Source: Spirochaetia bacterium
Lineage (GTDB): Bacteria; Spirochaetota; Spirochaetia; B11-G9
DNA length: 45,225 nucleotides
Direction: 5' to 3'
Assembly: GCA_029932585.1 (NCBI GenBank)
Contig: JAOZPU010000002.1
Location: 1 to 45,225, forward strand
Position numbers and translations under genes: made by a program. Below are positions 16,044 through 24,513 of this stretch, in pieces. The notes beneath the pieces are model-generated. The model was not told the DNA's origin. It did not search any database and saw only the letters and a list, made by a program, of their open reading frames with translations. How positions within the stretch are numbered: the first letter of the stretch is position 1; every line of letters begins with the position of its first letter.

Positions 16044-17191
16044 TGAACTATAATTTTTCAGCAGAAAAAATTGAAAACAAACAAGGAGATTTTGTATTTA
16101 CTCTTCTTATAGTTCTTCTTGCAGGGATTGGAATTTCTGTATTATTTTCTGCATCTTACTATTATGGTAATTATAAGTTTGGTGATTCTGGTTATTTTTT
16201 TATACGGCAGCTTAGTTTTATGATAGTTGGATTTTTTCTGGCTTTTTCTGTTTCCAGAATTCCTCTTCCTTTAATTATCAGATTCATTCCTCTTCTTCTT
16301 TTTATAAGTTTGATTCTTATGCTGGCAACATTTATTCCTGGTATTGGTCGAGAAATGATGGGTGGAAGGAGATGGATTATTATTGCCGGAAAATCTTTTC
16401 AACCTTCAGAATTTGTAAAACTTTCAATTATTCTTTATCTTGCGGGTATACTTAGTAAAAAACATGAAAAAATATATGATTTTTTTAACAGTGTTTTGCC
16501 GCCTTTTTTAATAGTAGGTATTTTTACAGCTTTAATTATTGCTCAGAATGATTTCTCAACAGCTGCCTTTGTTATGATTGTATCACTTAGTATGTTTTAT
16601 GTTGCAGGGGTCAGGTATGGCTATTTTGTTCTAATATTTATGACTATTATTCCTCTTGCAGGTATGCTCTTATTTTCAAAAGAACACAGGGTTAGAAGAA
16701 TTATGTCTTATCTTGATCCTGGTAGTGATCCTTCAAATGCCGGTTATCAGGTCCTTTCGGCAAGACGTGCTCTTTCTAATGGTGGGTTTTGGGGTGCTGG
16801 TATTGGTCTGGGTACTCAGAAACTTGGAGGATTACCAGAAGCTCATTCTGATTTTATTTTTGCAGTAATTGGAGAAGAGGCAGGTATTCTTGGTGTTACT
16901 TTTATAATAGTTCTTTTTCTTGCTATGGCTGTCAGGGGTTATGCGTTAGCGTTGAAGTTTCGGGAAAAAAATCTTTTTGCATATTTTTTAACTTTTGGAT
17001 TAACTACAAGTATTTTATATCAGGCTTTAATTAATATGGCTGTTGTTTCGGGTATGCTCCCTGTTACAGGAATTACTCTGCCTTTCTTTTCTCATGGCGG
17101 GTCTTCTATAATTGTAACTTTTATTATGTGTGGTCTATTGCTTAATTTATCAAGGAATCAAAAAATATTATTGGAGAATATAGTTGAGTAG
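16043..17191 (+). CDS. ftsW: Septal peptidoglycan polymerase FtsW (SEDS family)
   Basis: FtsW is a membrane glycosyltransferase of the SEDS family that polymerises lipid II at the division septum. Family features are GRRWIIIAGKSFQPSEFVKLSIILYLA, the long loop with AGYQVLSARRALSNGGFWGAGIG, the LPEAHSDFIFAVIGEE motif, and GITLPFFSHGGSSI near the C-terminus. The track ORF starts at 15986 inside mraY. The real start is ATG 16043, overlapping the mraY stop by one base and giving 382 residues. The partner transpeptidase FtsI is not in the cluster. RodA is a less likely alternative, given the dcw context. Confidence 0.93.
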   Translation: MNYNFSAEKIENKQGDFVFTLLIVLLAGIGISVLFSASYYYGNYKFGDSGYFFIRQLSFMIVGFFLAFSVSRIPLPLIIRFIPLLLFISLILMLATFIPGIGREMMGGRRWIIIAGKSFQPSEFVKLSIILYLAGILSKKHEKIYDFFNSVLPPFLIVGIFTALIIAQNDFSTAAFVMIVSLSMFYVAGVRYGYFVLIFMTIIPLAGMLLFSKEHRVRRIMSYLDPGSDPSNAGYQVLSARRALSNGGFWGAGIGLGTQKLGGLPEAHSDFIFAVIGEEAGILGVTFIIVLFLAMAVRGYALALKFREKNLFAYFLTFGLTTSILYQALINMAVVSGMLPVTGITLPFFSHGGSSIIVTFIMCGLLLNLSRNQKILLENIVE

Positions 17192-18020
17192 TGTAATTTT
17201 ATCCCCTGAAGTATATCCTGGTCGTGTAAAAGCCAGCCGGGGGAAAGTGAATTCGAAAAAAATAGAACGGGTTTTTACCGGATTTATTATTTTGCTCGTT
17301 GGCATTATAATTGTTGAACTTGGGTTCCACTTTTGGATTGCTCCTTCAGTTTTAATTAACAAAATTGTTATAAGTTCTGATTCTAATTTTATATATTCTG
17401 ATGATTTTTTACTTGCAAAGGCTGGAGTCAGTTCTTCTGATACCTTTTTTAATATTAAAACTTCTTTAATAGAAAAACGACTTATGCTTATTCCTGCAAT
17501 TCAATCAGTTTCGGTGAAAAAGGTGTTTCCTTCAATTCTTCAAATTAATATTGAAAGTAGAGTCCCTGTTGGCCTATCGCTTATCTCAACTGATAAAGGG
17601 GTAGTCCCCGGGATGATTGACAGTGAAGGTGTTGTATTTATGACAGGTTATAATTTAAGTTCTATGGATTTACCTGTAATTTCCGGGCTCGAATTTCCTG
17701 AAATTCGTGACGGAATGAGAATGCCTAAAGATTTGTGTTCATTTTTGGGGGATATGGAGGTTGTTAAAAGGCTTTCTCCTGATTTGTATGGCATGATTTC
17801 TGAAATAAAGTTTGTAAGGACAGGAGATGCAGATTATGAGGTTCTTTTATATCCTAAAAATTATCGAACACGTATTAGAATAGGATCGTCTATAGATGAT
17901 AAAATCCTTAAATATATAATAATGGTTCTTGAGGTTATTTCCGGACAGCCTGGCATGGAAAAGCTTAAAGAAATAGACTTCAGGACTGGTGATATAGTCT
18001 ATCGAATTCAGGGGGAATGA
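17184..18020 (+). CDS. ftsQ: Cell division protein FtsQ/DivIB (POTRA domain)
   Basis: This is a bitopic divisome protein. After a basic cytoplasmic N-terminus (VKASRGKVNSKKIERV) comes one membrane helix (about residues 31-50, FIILLVGIIIVELGFHFWI). A POTRA domain follows, with NKIVISSDSNFIYSDDFLLAKAG, IPAIQSVSVKKVFPSILQINIESR, then a beta domain. The start is TTG 17184, overlapping ftsW by 8 nt. Sequence conservation in the family is low, but domain layout and position before ftsA are diagnostic. It probably forms a complex with the FtsL product. Confidence 0.9.
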   Translation: MSSVILSPEVYPGRVKASRGKVNSKKIERVFTGFIILLVGIIIVELGFHFWIAPSVLINKIVISSDSNFIYSDDFLLAKAGVSSSDTFFNIKTSLIEKRLMLIPAIQSVSVKKVFPSILQINIESRVPVGLSLISTDKGVVPGMIDSEGVVFMTGYNLSSMDLPVISGLEFPEIRDGMRMPKDLCSFLGDMEVVKRLSPDLYGMISEIKFVRTGDADYEVLLYPKNYRTRIRIGSSIDDKILKYIIMVLEVISGQPGMEKLKEIDFRTGDIVYRIQGE

Positions 18021-19258
18021 AATTGTCGCAGGATGATTTAATAGTCGGTCTGGATATAGGATCAACTAAAGTTTGTACAGTTATTGGAGAGATCAACGAG
18101 CATGGTTCTGTTGTAATAATTGGTGTTGGAACCAGTCCTTCAGAAGGACTCCGCAGAGGTGTTGTTGTAAATATTGAGTCTACTCTAAGATCTGTTTCCG
18201 CAGCTATTGAAGCTGCTGAAATGATGTCGGGAAGAGAAGTTCATAATGTTATAACCGGAATTGCAGGAGCACATATTGAGGGCATTAATTCCAGAGGTGT
18301 TGTTGCTGTAACAGGAAAAGGCCGGGAGATCAATCAGTCAGATATTCTAAGGGTAATAGAAGCATCAAAAGCAATTGTTATTCCTATGGATCGTGAAGTT
18401 ATTCATGTTATTCCCCAGGAATATATAGTGGATGATCAGGGTGGAATAAAAGATCCCCTCGATATGATTGGAATAAGGCTTGAGTCTGAAGTGCATATTA
18501 TTACAGGGTCGGTGACATCTGCACAGAATCTATTGAAATGTGTAAACCGATCAGGGTTAAGAGTTGAGGATATTGTTCTTCAGTCTATAGCTTCTTCAGA
18601 AGCAGTACTTTCGAATAGTGAAAAAGAACTTGGTGTGCTTTTAATAGATTTAGGTGGAGGAACAACAGATATACTGCTTCATATTGGTGGAGCACCATAC
18701 CATACAGATGTTGTTACTATTGGTGGAGATCAGGTAACCAGTGATCTTTCAATTATGCTTAAAACTCCATCTGATTTTGCTGAAAAGATTAAACTGGAAT
18801 CCGGGTGCTGTTATCTTCCATTAGTTGATAAAGATGAGGAAGTTATTATTCCAGGAGTAGGTGGGTGGCCTGCTGCTTCAGTTCCAAGAACAGAATTATG
18901 TAAGATTATAGAACCCAGAATGGTGGAAATATTTTCAATGGTCAGAAGTCAGTTGGAGAAAAAAGATTATCTTAGACATCTTAGAGGCGGGGTTGTCCTT
19001 ACTGGTGGTGGTGCGGCGATGCCTGGTGTTGTAGAGTTGGCCAGCCAGGTTTTTGATGTTCCTGCCAGAATTGGTATGCCTCCAAGACTAGGAGGCCTTT
19101 CGGATACTTATATGAAGCCGGATTTTACAACAGCAATAGGATTGGTAATGTATGGAGCAAATCAGATTTTATCAGAAGATAAAAAAATCCCGTTGCCCAG
19201 GAAAGGAAGTGAAGGTTTTACAGGTAAATTGAAAAACTGGATGAAAGAGTTTTTCTAG
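18017..19258 (+). CDS. ftsA: Cell division protein FtsA
   Basis: FtsA is the actin-like protein that tethers FtsZ to the membrane. It has phosphate-1 motif VGLDIGSTKVCTVIGE, the 1C subdomain with EGLRRGVVVNIESTLRSVSAAIEAAE, phosphate-2 LLIDLGGGTTDILLH and the adenosine motif GGVVLTGGGAAMPG. The C-terminus GFTGKLKNWMKEFF forms an amphipathic helix that would bind the membrane. The length of 413 residues is normal. The start ATG overlaps the ftsQ stop (ATGA). A GGGGGA SD lies just upstream. Confidence 0.97.
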   Translation: MKLSQDDLIVGLDIGSTKVCTVIGEINEHGSVVIIGVGTSPSEGLRRGVVVNIESTLRSVSAAIEAAEMMSGREVHNVITGIAGAHIEGINSRGVVAVTGKGREINQSDILRVIEASKAIVIPMDREVIHVIPQEYIVDDQGGIKDPLDMIGIRLESEVHIITGSVTSAQNLLKCVNRSGLRVEDIVLQSIASSEAVLSNSEKELGVLLIDLGGGTTDILLHIGGAPYHTDVVTIGGDQVTSDLSIMLKTPSDFAEKIKLESGCCYLPLVDKDEEVIIPGVGGWPAASVPRTELCKIIEPRMVEIFSMVRSQLEKKDYLRHLRGGVVLTGGGAAMPGVVELASQVFDVPARIGMPPRLGGLSDTYMKPDFTTAIGLVMYGANQILSEDKKIPLPRKGSEGFTGKLKNWMKEFF

Positions 19259-19269
19259 ATATATATAAG

Positions 19270-19303
19270 ATATTAGGGCACAGAGTAGTCTTTGCACTAA
19301 TAT
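19270..19303 (+). promoter_or_regulatory. Imperfect hairpin and weak promoter candidate in the ftsA-ftsZ gap
   Basis: ATATTAGGGCA (19270-19280) and TGCACTAATAT (19293-19303) form an 11-bp stem with one mismatch around a 12-nt loop. There is no U-tract, so it is not a classic terminator. TTGCAC (19292-19297) with TATTTT (19316-19321), spacer 18, is a weak promoter candidate. The 85-nt gap is by far the largest inside the division genes. This could allow separate control of ftsZ dosage. Confidence 0.35.
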
Positions 19304-19343
19304 TGTAAAAAAAATTATTTTATCAGATGCTCGGGAGGGGGCT

Positions 19344-20516
19344 ATGCAGATCGAAGTAATTGAAGAAGAAATGGATGTTAATCATTTTAATCAAACGAAA
19401 ATTAAGGTCATAGGTGTTGGTGGCGGCGGTAGTAATGCTGTAAACCGCATGATCGAAAGTGGTCTTGGTAATGTTAATTTTATTGCCGTAAATACAGACC
19501 TTCAGGCGCTTAAGCTTTCAAATGCTGAAAACAGGATACCCATAGGCTCAAAGCTTACGAATGGTCTTGGAGCAGGAGGAATCCCTGACGTAGGTGAACA
19601 GGCAGCTTTGGAAAATAAAGCCGATCTTCAGAATATTCTTAAGGGTTCTGATATGGTCTTTATTACAGCAGGCATGGGTGGTGGAACCGGAACAGGTGCA
19701 GCTCCTATAGTAGCTGAGGTTGCCAAAGAAACAGGTGCTCTTACTGTAGCTGTTGTAACAAAGCCTTTTGATTTTGAGGGCAAGAAGAAGATGAAGCTTG
19801 CTGAGGAGGGCATTAGTAAGCTCCGGGCGGCTGTAGATACTCTTATTATTATTCCTAATCAGTATTTATTAAAAATTGTTGAGAAACGTACTCCGATTAG
19901 GGAAGCTTTTCTTATGGCGGATGATGTTTTAAGACAGGGTGTACAGGGTATTTCAGAGTTAATTACAATTACCGGTGAAATTAATATTGATTTTGCAGAT
20001 GTTAGAACTATTATGAGTGGCCAGGGTGATGCTCTTATGGGTATTGGCCAGGGAACTGGTGATAACAGAGCTGTGGATGCTGCTACAAATGCTATTAATA
20101 ATCCACTTTTAGAAGATGCCAGAATGGAAGGCGCCAGGGGTATTTTGGTAAATATTACCGGTGGTGCGGATTTCTCACTTTCTGAGTATGACGAAGTCAT
20201 AAAAATTGTTACTGCAAATGCAGATGAGGATGCTCTTATAATTCCAGGTCAGACAATAGATGAGAATATGGGTGATCAGGTACAGGTTACTGTGGTTGCT
20301 ACCGGTTTTAATAGTGATGTAATTGTAAGCGAGTCCGGGGAAGTTTCCCAACCTGAAAATGATGTAATAAAATATAAAGACTGGCTTGATATGCAGAAAG
20401 GTCTTTCTCATGGTGGTGGCCATGGAGGTTATCTGTCAGGTAGAAACAGAAAAGAAGTTGACCTGGGAATACCTGCAATTCTGCGTGAAAAAAAGGCAGT
20501 TGGTCAGGACGGTTAA
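19344..20516 (+). CDS. ftsZ: Cell division GTPase FtsZ
   Basis: FtsZ is the tubulin homologue that forms the division ring. It has [29 protein letters not shown], the tubulin signature [10 protein letters not shown], and the T7-type segment [18 protein letters not shown]. After the globular domain there is a short Gly/His-rich linker ([12 protein letters not shown]) and a C-terminal peptide [11 protein letters not shown], matching the usual IPAFLR-type site that binds FtsA. The length of 390 residues is typical. A very strong GGGAGGGGG SD precedes the ATG, which fits its high expression. Confidence 0.98.
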   Translation: MQIEVIEEEMDVNHFNQTKIKVIGVGGGGSNAVNRMIESGLGNVNFIAVNTDLQALKLSNAENRIPIGSKLTNGLGAGGIPDVGEQAALENKADLQNILKGSDMVFITAGMGGGTGTGAAPIVAEVAKETGALTVAVVTKPFDFEGKKKMKLAEEGISKLRAAVDTLIIIPNQYLLKIVEKRTPIREAFLMADDVLRQGVQGISELITITGEINIDFADVRTIMSGQGDALMGIGQGTGDNRAVDAATNAINNPLLEDARMEGARGILVNITGGADFSLSEYDEVIKIVTANADEDALIIPGQTIDENMGDQVQVTVVATGFNSDVIVSESGEVSQPENDVIKYKDWLDMQKGLSHGGGHGGYLSGRNRKEVDLGIPAILREKKAVGQDG

Positions 20517-21461
20517 ATGGATATACTAACTGTTAGAAAGGAATACGAAGATTATCTTTTTCTCGAACTAAGGCTTTCACCTCTTACGCGTGAAACCTAT
20601 ATTAGGGAAATTGATCGTTTTTTTGTTTTTCTTTCAAAGTTGGATATTACACCTGAGAATATTATGAGTGATGGTTTAATTACATATCTTTCTCTCTTGC
20701 ATGAGAAAAAAATGGATTCTGTCACAATTGCCAAAAGTTTAAGTTGTCTGCGTTCGTTTTTTAGATTTATGAATTACGAAGGCTATCGTGAAGATAATCC
20801 TACAGAAAAAATTGAATTTGGAAGAAGTAAGTCTCCTCTTCCTGAAGTTCTTTCTCCTGCAGAAATTGATAAGTTTTTGAATTCTATTAAAATTAATAAA
20901 CCATTAGGTCTTAGGGACAGAGCTTTATTTGAATTAATTTATTCCTGTGGACTTAGAATTTCAGAAGCAGTGAATCTTACTATGGGAAATCTTTTTTTCG
21001 ATGAAGCTCTTATAAGAGTTAATGGTAAAAGGGATAAGGATCGAATGATTCCTTTTGGAACTCAGGCAGAGAAGTGGTTAAAACTGTACTTAACTGAAGT
21101 GCGGCATACTCTTATAAAACACGGAATCCAGGATGATCATCTGTTTCTTGGTATCAGAGGGCGGGGATTATCCAGAAAAGGTGTCTGGAAGCGGTTTAAA
21201 GAGATAAGAGATGTATCAGGTGTTAAAGCTAAAGTACATACTCTGCGTCATTCATTTGCTACACATCTTATTCATGGGGGAGCGGATCTCAGGGTTGTTC
21301 AGGAGCTACTGGGGCATTCAAATATTACAACAACACAAGTATATACTCATGTTCAAAATGATGATTTACAGAGAAATCATGATAACTATCACCCTATGAA
21401 TGAAGATTGTAATGAAGCAGAATTCCATATTTCCTCATATATAAAAGAGGGGGTGTTGTAG
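20517..21461 (+). CDS. Tyrosine recombinase XerC/XerD family (first copy)
   Basis: This is a site-specific recombinase, probably for chromosome dimer resolution at dif. The N-terminal SAM-like domain binds the core site (ETYIREIDRFFVFLSKL). The catalytic domain has Arg in YSCGLRISEA, Lys in NGKRDKDRMIPFG, HTLRHSFATHL, LLGHSNITTTQVYTHV with the nucleophile Tyr. All active-site residues are present. The length of 314 residues is a little over the usual 300. Its ATG follows the ftsZ stop directly (TAAATG), so it is coupled to ftsZ. Whether it is XerC or XerD cannot be decided here. The second copy is at 23054. Confidence 0.92.
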   Translation: MDILTVRKEYEDYLFLELRLSPLTRETYIREIDRFFVFLSKLDITPENIMSDGLITYLSLLHEKKMDSVTIAKSLSCLRSFFRFMNYEGYREDNPTEKIEFGRSKSPLPEVLSPAEIDKFLNSIKINKPLGLRDRALFELIYSCGLRISEAVNLTMGNLFFDEALIRVNGKRDKDRMIPFGTQAEKWLKLYLTEVRHTLIKHGIQDDHLFLGIRGRGLSRKGVWKRFKEIRDVSGVKAKVHTLRHSFATHLIHGGADLRVVQELLGHSNITTTQVYTHVQNDDLQRNHDNYHPMNEDCNEAEFHISSYIKEGVL

Positions 21462-21463
21462 TT

Positions 21464-22183
21464 ATGAAAAAGACCTTATTTTTACTTGTTCTAATTTCTA
21501 TTTTGGCACTGTTCTTTTCCTGTGATAAAACACGGACTAAAATTCTTGAAAGGATACTTCCTACGGAATCCGGGGATTATGAGAATGAAGAAATTTCAAG
21601 GAAGCGAATAAAGGAACTGGAAGATAGTATAGCAAAGTATAGTAAAGATGTTGATAGAGTAGTTAGTGCGAATGCTGAGATAGGTGTGTATTACAGAATG
21701 CTTGCTCTGGAATATTTTGATTTCAAAATGTATAAACATGCACTGGAAAATCTTGAAAAATCTATGGAATATTATCCTACTAACCCTGTTTTATTTTATT
21801 ATTCTGGTTTGTCAAAGGCAAATATTGCAAGATCAGAAATAGATGAAGCCAAAAGTTTATTAATGCTTAGGGAAGCTGAAATCTATTATACTAAAGCTAT
21901 TAAATTACGTAAAAATTACTCTGATGCAATGTATGCTCTGGCTATTCTTTATATGTTTGACTTGTACAGTCTTGACGATGCAAGACCTTTACTGGAAAAG
22001 TTGATTTCTATTGATCCTCAAAATTGGGAGGCTTTAAGTTTGTATGCAAGGTACAATGTCGAAATAGGAGACTTTGATACAGCTATAGAGATCTATAATG
22101 AAATTTCTGAAAAAGCATGGGATGACGGCATGAAAGAGCAGGCTGCTTTAAATCGCGATTCCCTATTGGCAGGCAGATTATGA
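21464..22183 (+). CDS. Lipoprotein with TPR-like repeats
   Basis: The N-terminus MKKTLFLLVLISILALFFSC is a lipoprotein signal with Cys20 as the predicted lipidated residue, so the mature protein is probably membrane-anchored outside the cytoplasm. The body is helical with tetratricopeptide-like repeats: HALENLEKSMEYYPTNPVLFYYSG, YYTKAIKLRKNYSDAMYALAIL, ARPLLEKLISIDPQNWEALSLYAR and DTAIEIYNEISEKAWDD. TPR lipoproteins serve as assembly scaffolds. The partner is not known. It lies 2 nt after the recombinase and overlaps dprA (ATGA). Confidence 0.82.
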   Translation: MKKTLFLLVLISILALFFSCDKTRTKILERILPTESGDYENEEISRKRIKELEDSIAKYSKDVDRVVSANAEIGVYYRMLALEYFDFKMYKHALENLEKSMEYYPTNPVLFYYSGLSKANIARSEIDEAKSLLMLREAEIYYTKAIKLRKNYSDAMYALAILYMFDLYSLDDARPLLEKLISIDPQNWEALSLYARYNVEIGDFDTAIEIYNEISEKAWDDGMKEQAALNRDSLLAGRL

Positions 22184-23052
22184 AGATAAACATAATGCAG
22201 CTTTATATAAGCAGACTTCCCTGTTTGAGTACCCGGGAAAGAATTATTGTTTCAGATAACTATTCTTCAATAGAAGATCTTCTTAAAGTTAAAAAATCTG
22301 ATTATGAATATTTATTAAAGCGGAATTTAAGTGGTTTGAGTTTTGATCCGGCATCTGTTCATAAAGAGGTTCATGGTATTCTGGAGACAATAAATAGTTC
22401 TGGAATTGATATTATTAATTATTTTAGTAAAAAATATCCACCTCAACTAAGGGAAATATATAATCCCCCTTTTCTTCTTTATAAAAAAGGAGGAGTTTTG
22501 AATAACGAAATTCCTTCTATTGCAGTAGTTGGAACAAGGACTCCATCTCAGGTAGCTTTTAGAGCATCGTATAATCTTGGTATTGAAATTGCTTCTCATG
22601 ATATTTATCTGGTTTCCGGTCTTGCTCATGGTGTGGACAGGGCTGCTCATGCAGGTGTTGTTAAAAGGAGAGGGAATACTATTGCTGTTTTAGGAAACGG
22701 TATAGATTTTGTTTATCCACAAAGGAATAAGCTTTTGGGTCAGGAAATTATTGATCTTGGTGGAGTGTTGGTAAGTGAATATCCTCCTGGAACTCCTCCT
22801 TTAAGGTATAATTTTCCTGCCAGAAATAGAATTATCAGTGGCCTGAGCCAGTCTGTAGTTGTAGTAGAAGCACCTGAAAAGTCAGGAGCTTTAATTACAG
22901 CAGGTTTTGCCCTTGATCAGGGTAGAGATGTTTTTATACATAGGTCGTCAATAAATAGCTTAAAAGGGGCTGGATGCAGAAAACTTTTATTTGAGGGTGC
23001 TGGAATTATTGATTCTCTTGGAGATCTTATTAGTTTCAGGGAGGCTGTATAA
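22180..23052 (+). CDS. dprA: DNA-processing protein DprA/Smf
   Basis: DprA binds incoming single-stranded DNA and loads RecA during transformation. It is also present in bacteria not known to be competent. The Rossmann-like domain is clear: PSIAVVGTRTPSQVAF, DIYLVSGLAHGVDRAAHAGVV, TIAVLGNGIDFVYPQRNK, EYPPGTPPLRYNFPARNRIISGLS and VVEAPEKSGALITAGFALDQGRDVF. At 290 residues it stops soon after this domain, so the C-terminal winged helix of longer DprA proteins is missing. The start ATG overlaps the TPR lipoprotein gene. In Bacillus the same gene (smf) also lies upstream of codV-clpQY. Confidence 0.94.
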   Translation: MKINIMQLYISRLPCLSTRERIIVSDNYSSIEDLLKVKKSDYEYLLKRNLSGLSFDPASVHKEVHGILETINSSGIDIINYFSKKYPPQLREIYNPPFLLYKKGGVLNNEIPSIAVVGTRTPSQVAFRASYNLGIEIASHDIYLVSGLAHGVDRAAHAGVVKRRGNTIAVLGNGIDFVYPQRNKLLGQEIIDLGGVLVSEYPPGTPPLRYNFPARNRIISGLSQSVVVVEAPEKSGALITAGFALDQGRDVFIHRSSINSLKGAGCRKLLFEGAGIIDSLGDLISFREAV

Positions 23053-23053
23053 T

Positions 23054-23956
23054 ATGATAGATACTTTTGAAAAAAATAGAGTAAACTACCTTAGCTATCT
23101 TAGGACTGCAAAAAATCTTTCGGATAATTCTATAAGAGCATATACTCACGATCTTGAAGTGTTTAGCAGTTTTTTAGATGCTGAAAAATTAAACTTTGCA
23201 GATCTTGATTCAAAAAAAGTTCGAAATTTTGTGGGAAACCTTGGTAGAAAAAAACTTAAAGAATCTTCTATTAACAGAATAATATCTTCAATTAAGAGTT
23301 TTTATAAATATTGTATCAGGTATGATATTTTAAAAATAAATCCTTTTTCACATGTTCGAAGTATTAGTAACAGCAGGAAAATCCCTGATGTATTATCTTT
23401 TGCAGAGATCGGAAAGATGATTGAAACTGCAGATAATTCCTTTTTGGGTATTAGGGATAAGGTTATTCTTGAAATGCTCTATTCTACAGGTTGCAGAGTT
23501 TCTGAACTTACAGAATTGAAAGTTAAGGATATTGATATAAATAAAAGAATGGCTCTTGTTAATGGGAAGGGAGGAAAACAGAGATGGGTTTTTCTTACCA
23601 AAGGTACTGCAGATGAACTATCTTCCTATCTTCCTCTTAGAGCACAATATTATAATGATTCAGGAAAATCGGAAAATGGCAGTCTTGTATTAAATAGAAA
23701 TGGGAAAAGTATTTCAACCAGAGGAATACGGTATATAATTGATAAATATATTAGAGCAATAGGAGTGACAAAACATGTCAGTCCTCATACTTTTAGGCAT
23801 ACCTTTGCTACTCATATGCTTAATAACGGGGCAGGAATAAGGATTGTGCAGGATATGCTTGGTCATTCTTCTATATCAACTACACAGGTGTATACGCATA
23901 TTGGTATGGACAGACTTAAAGATGTTTACAGAGTAGCTCATCCGCATGGACAATAA
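23054..23956 (+). CDS. xerC: Tyrosine recombinase XerC-like (codV position)
   Basis: This is the second complete tyrosine recombinase. The track ORF starts at 22991 inside dprA, but ATG 23054 (MIDTFEKNRVNYLSYL) follows AGGGAGG (23038-23044) and gives 300 residues, the normal Xer length. Catalytic residues are Arg in YSTGCRVSELTEL, Lys in VNGKGGKQRWVFL, HTFRHTFATHML and LGHSSISTTQVYTHIG with Tyr. Its position just before hslVU matches codV of Bacillus, which supports the XerC label. With the copy at 20517 it would make the XerC/XerD pair. Confidence 0.9.
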   Translation: MIDTFEKNRVNYLSYLRTAKNLSDNSIRAYTHDLEVFSSFLDAEKLNFADLDSKKVRNFVGNLGRKKLKESSINRIISSIKSFYKYCIRYDILKINPFSHVRSISNSRKIPDVLSFAEIGKMIETADNSFLGIRDKVILEMLYSTGCRVSELTELKVKDIDINKRMALVNGKGGKQRWVFLTKGTADELSSYLPLRAQYYNDSGKSENGSLVLNRNGKSISTRGIRYIIDKYIRAIGVTKHVSPHTFRHTFATHMLNNGAGIRIVQDMLGHSSISTTQVYTHIGMDRLKDVYRVAHPHGQ

Positions 23957-23979
23957 GTATGGTAAAGAGAGGGAATTGA

Positions 23980-24513
23980 ATGGAAATTAGAGGTACTACA
24001 ATTATAGCTGTTAGAAAGGGTGATTCTGTTGCAATGGCCGGAGATGGGCAGGTAACTTTTGGAACAACTGTTATGAAAGGCAAAGCTAGAAAAGTACGAA
24101 GAATGTATGATGACAGGGTGATTGTCGGGTTTGCCGGAGCAACAGCAGATGCTTTTACCTTATTTGAAAGGTTTGAAGGAAAGGTAAAAGAATATAATGG
24201 TGACATAACAAGAGCTGCTGTAGAGTTGGCTAAAGACTGGAGAACAGACCGTGTTCTAAGAAAACTTGAAGCTATGCTTCTTGTTGCAGATAAAAATAAA
24301 ACCTTGTTGATTTCGGGTACAGGAGATGTTGTAGAACCCGATGAAGGTGCTATTGCTATTGGTTCCGGAGGGAATTATGCCTATGCTTCAGCACTGGCCT
24401 ATCTGGATTCTTCAGAATTAAGTGCAGGGGAAATTGCAGAGCGAAGTATTAAAATTGCATCAAATATATGTATTTACACAAATGGTAATATTATTCTGGA
24501 GGAAATAAAATGA
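23980..24513 (+). CDS. hslV: ATP-dependent protease proteolytic subunit HslV
   Basis: HslV (ClpQ) is the threonine peptidase of the HslVU complex in the cytoplasm. The sequence [14 protein letters not shown] shows a five-residue leader before TT, so the catalytic Thr is exposed only after the leader is removed, as in several HslV proteins. Conserved [10 protein letters not shown] and [16 protein letters not shown] follow. The length of 177 residues is normal. The gene overlaps hslU by 4 nt (ATGA). Confidence 0.97.
   Translation: MEIRGTTIIAVRKGDSVAMAGDGQVTFGTTVMKGKARKVRRMYDDRVIVGFAGATADAFTLFERFEGKVKEYNGDITRAAVELAKDWRTDRVLRKLEAMLLVADKNKTLLISGTGDVVEPDEGAIAIGSGGNYAYASALAYLDSSELSAGEIAERSIKIASNICIYTNGNIILEEIK

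Noticed and set aside
16656-16868. Alternate-frame + strand ORF inside ftsW
   Set aside because: It is fully contained in ftsW, which has complete family motifs in its own frame.
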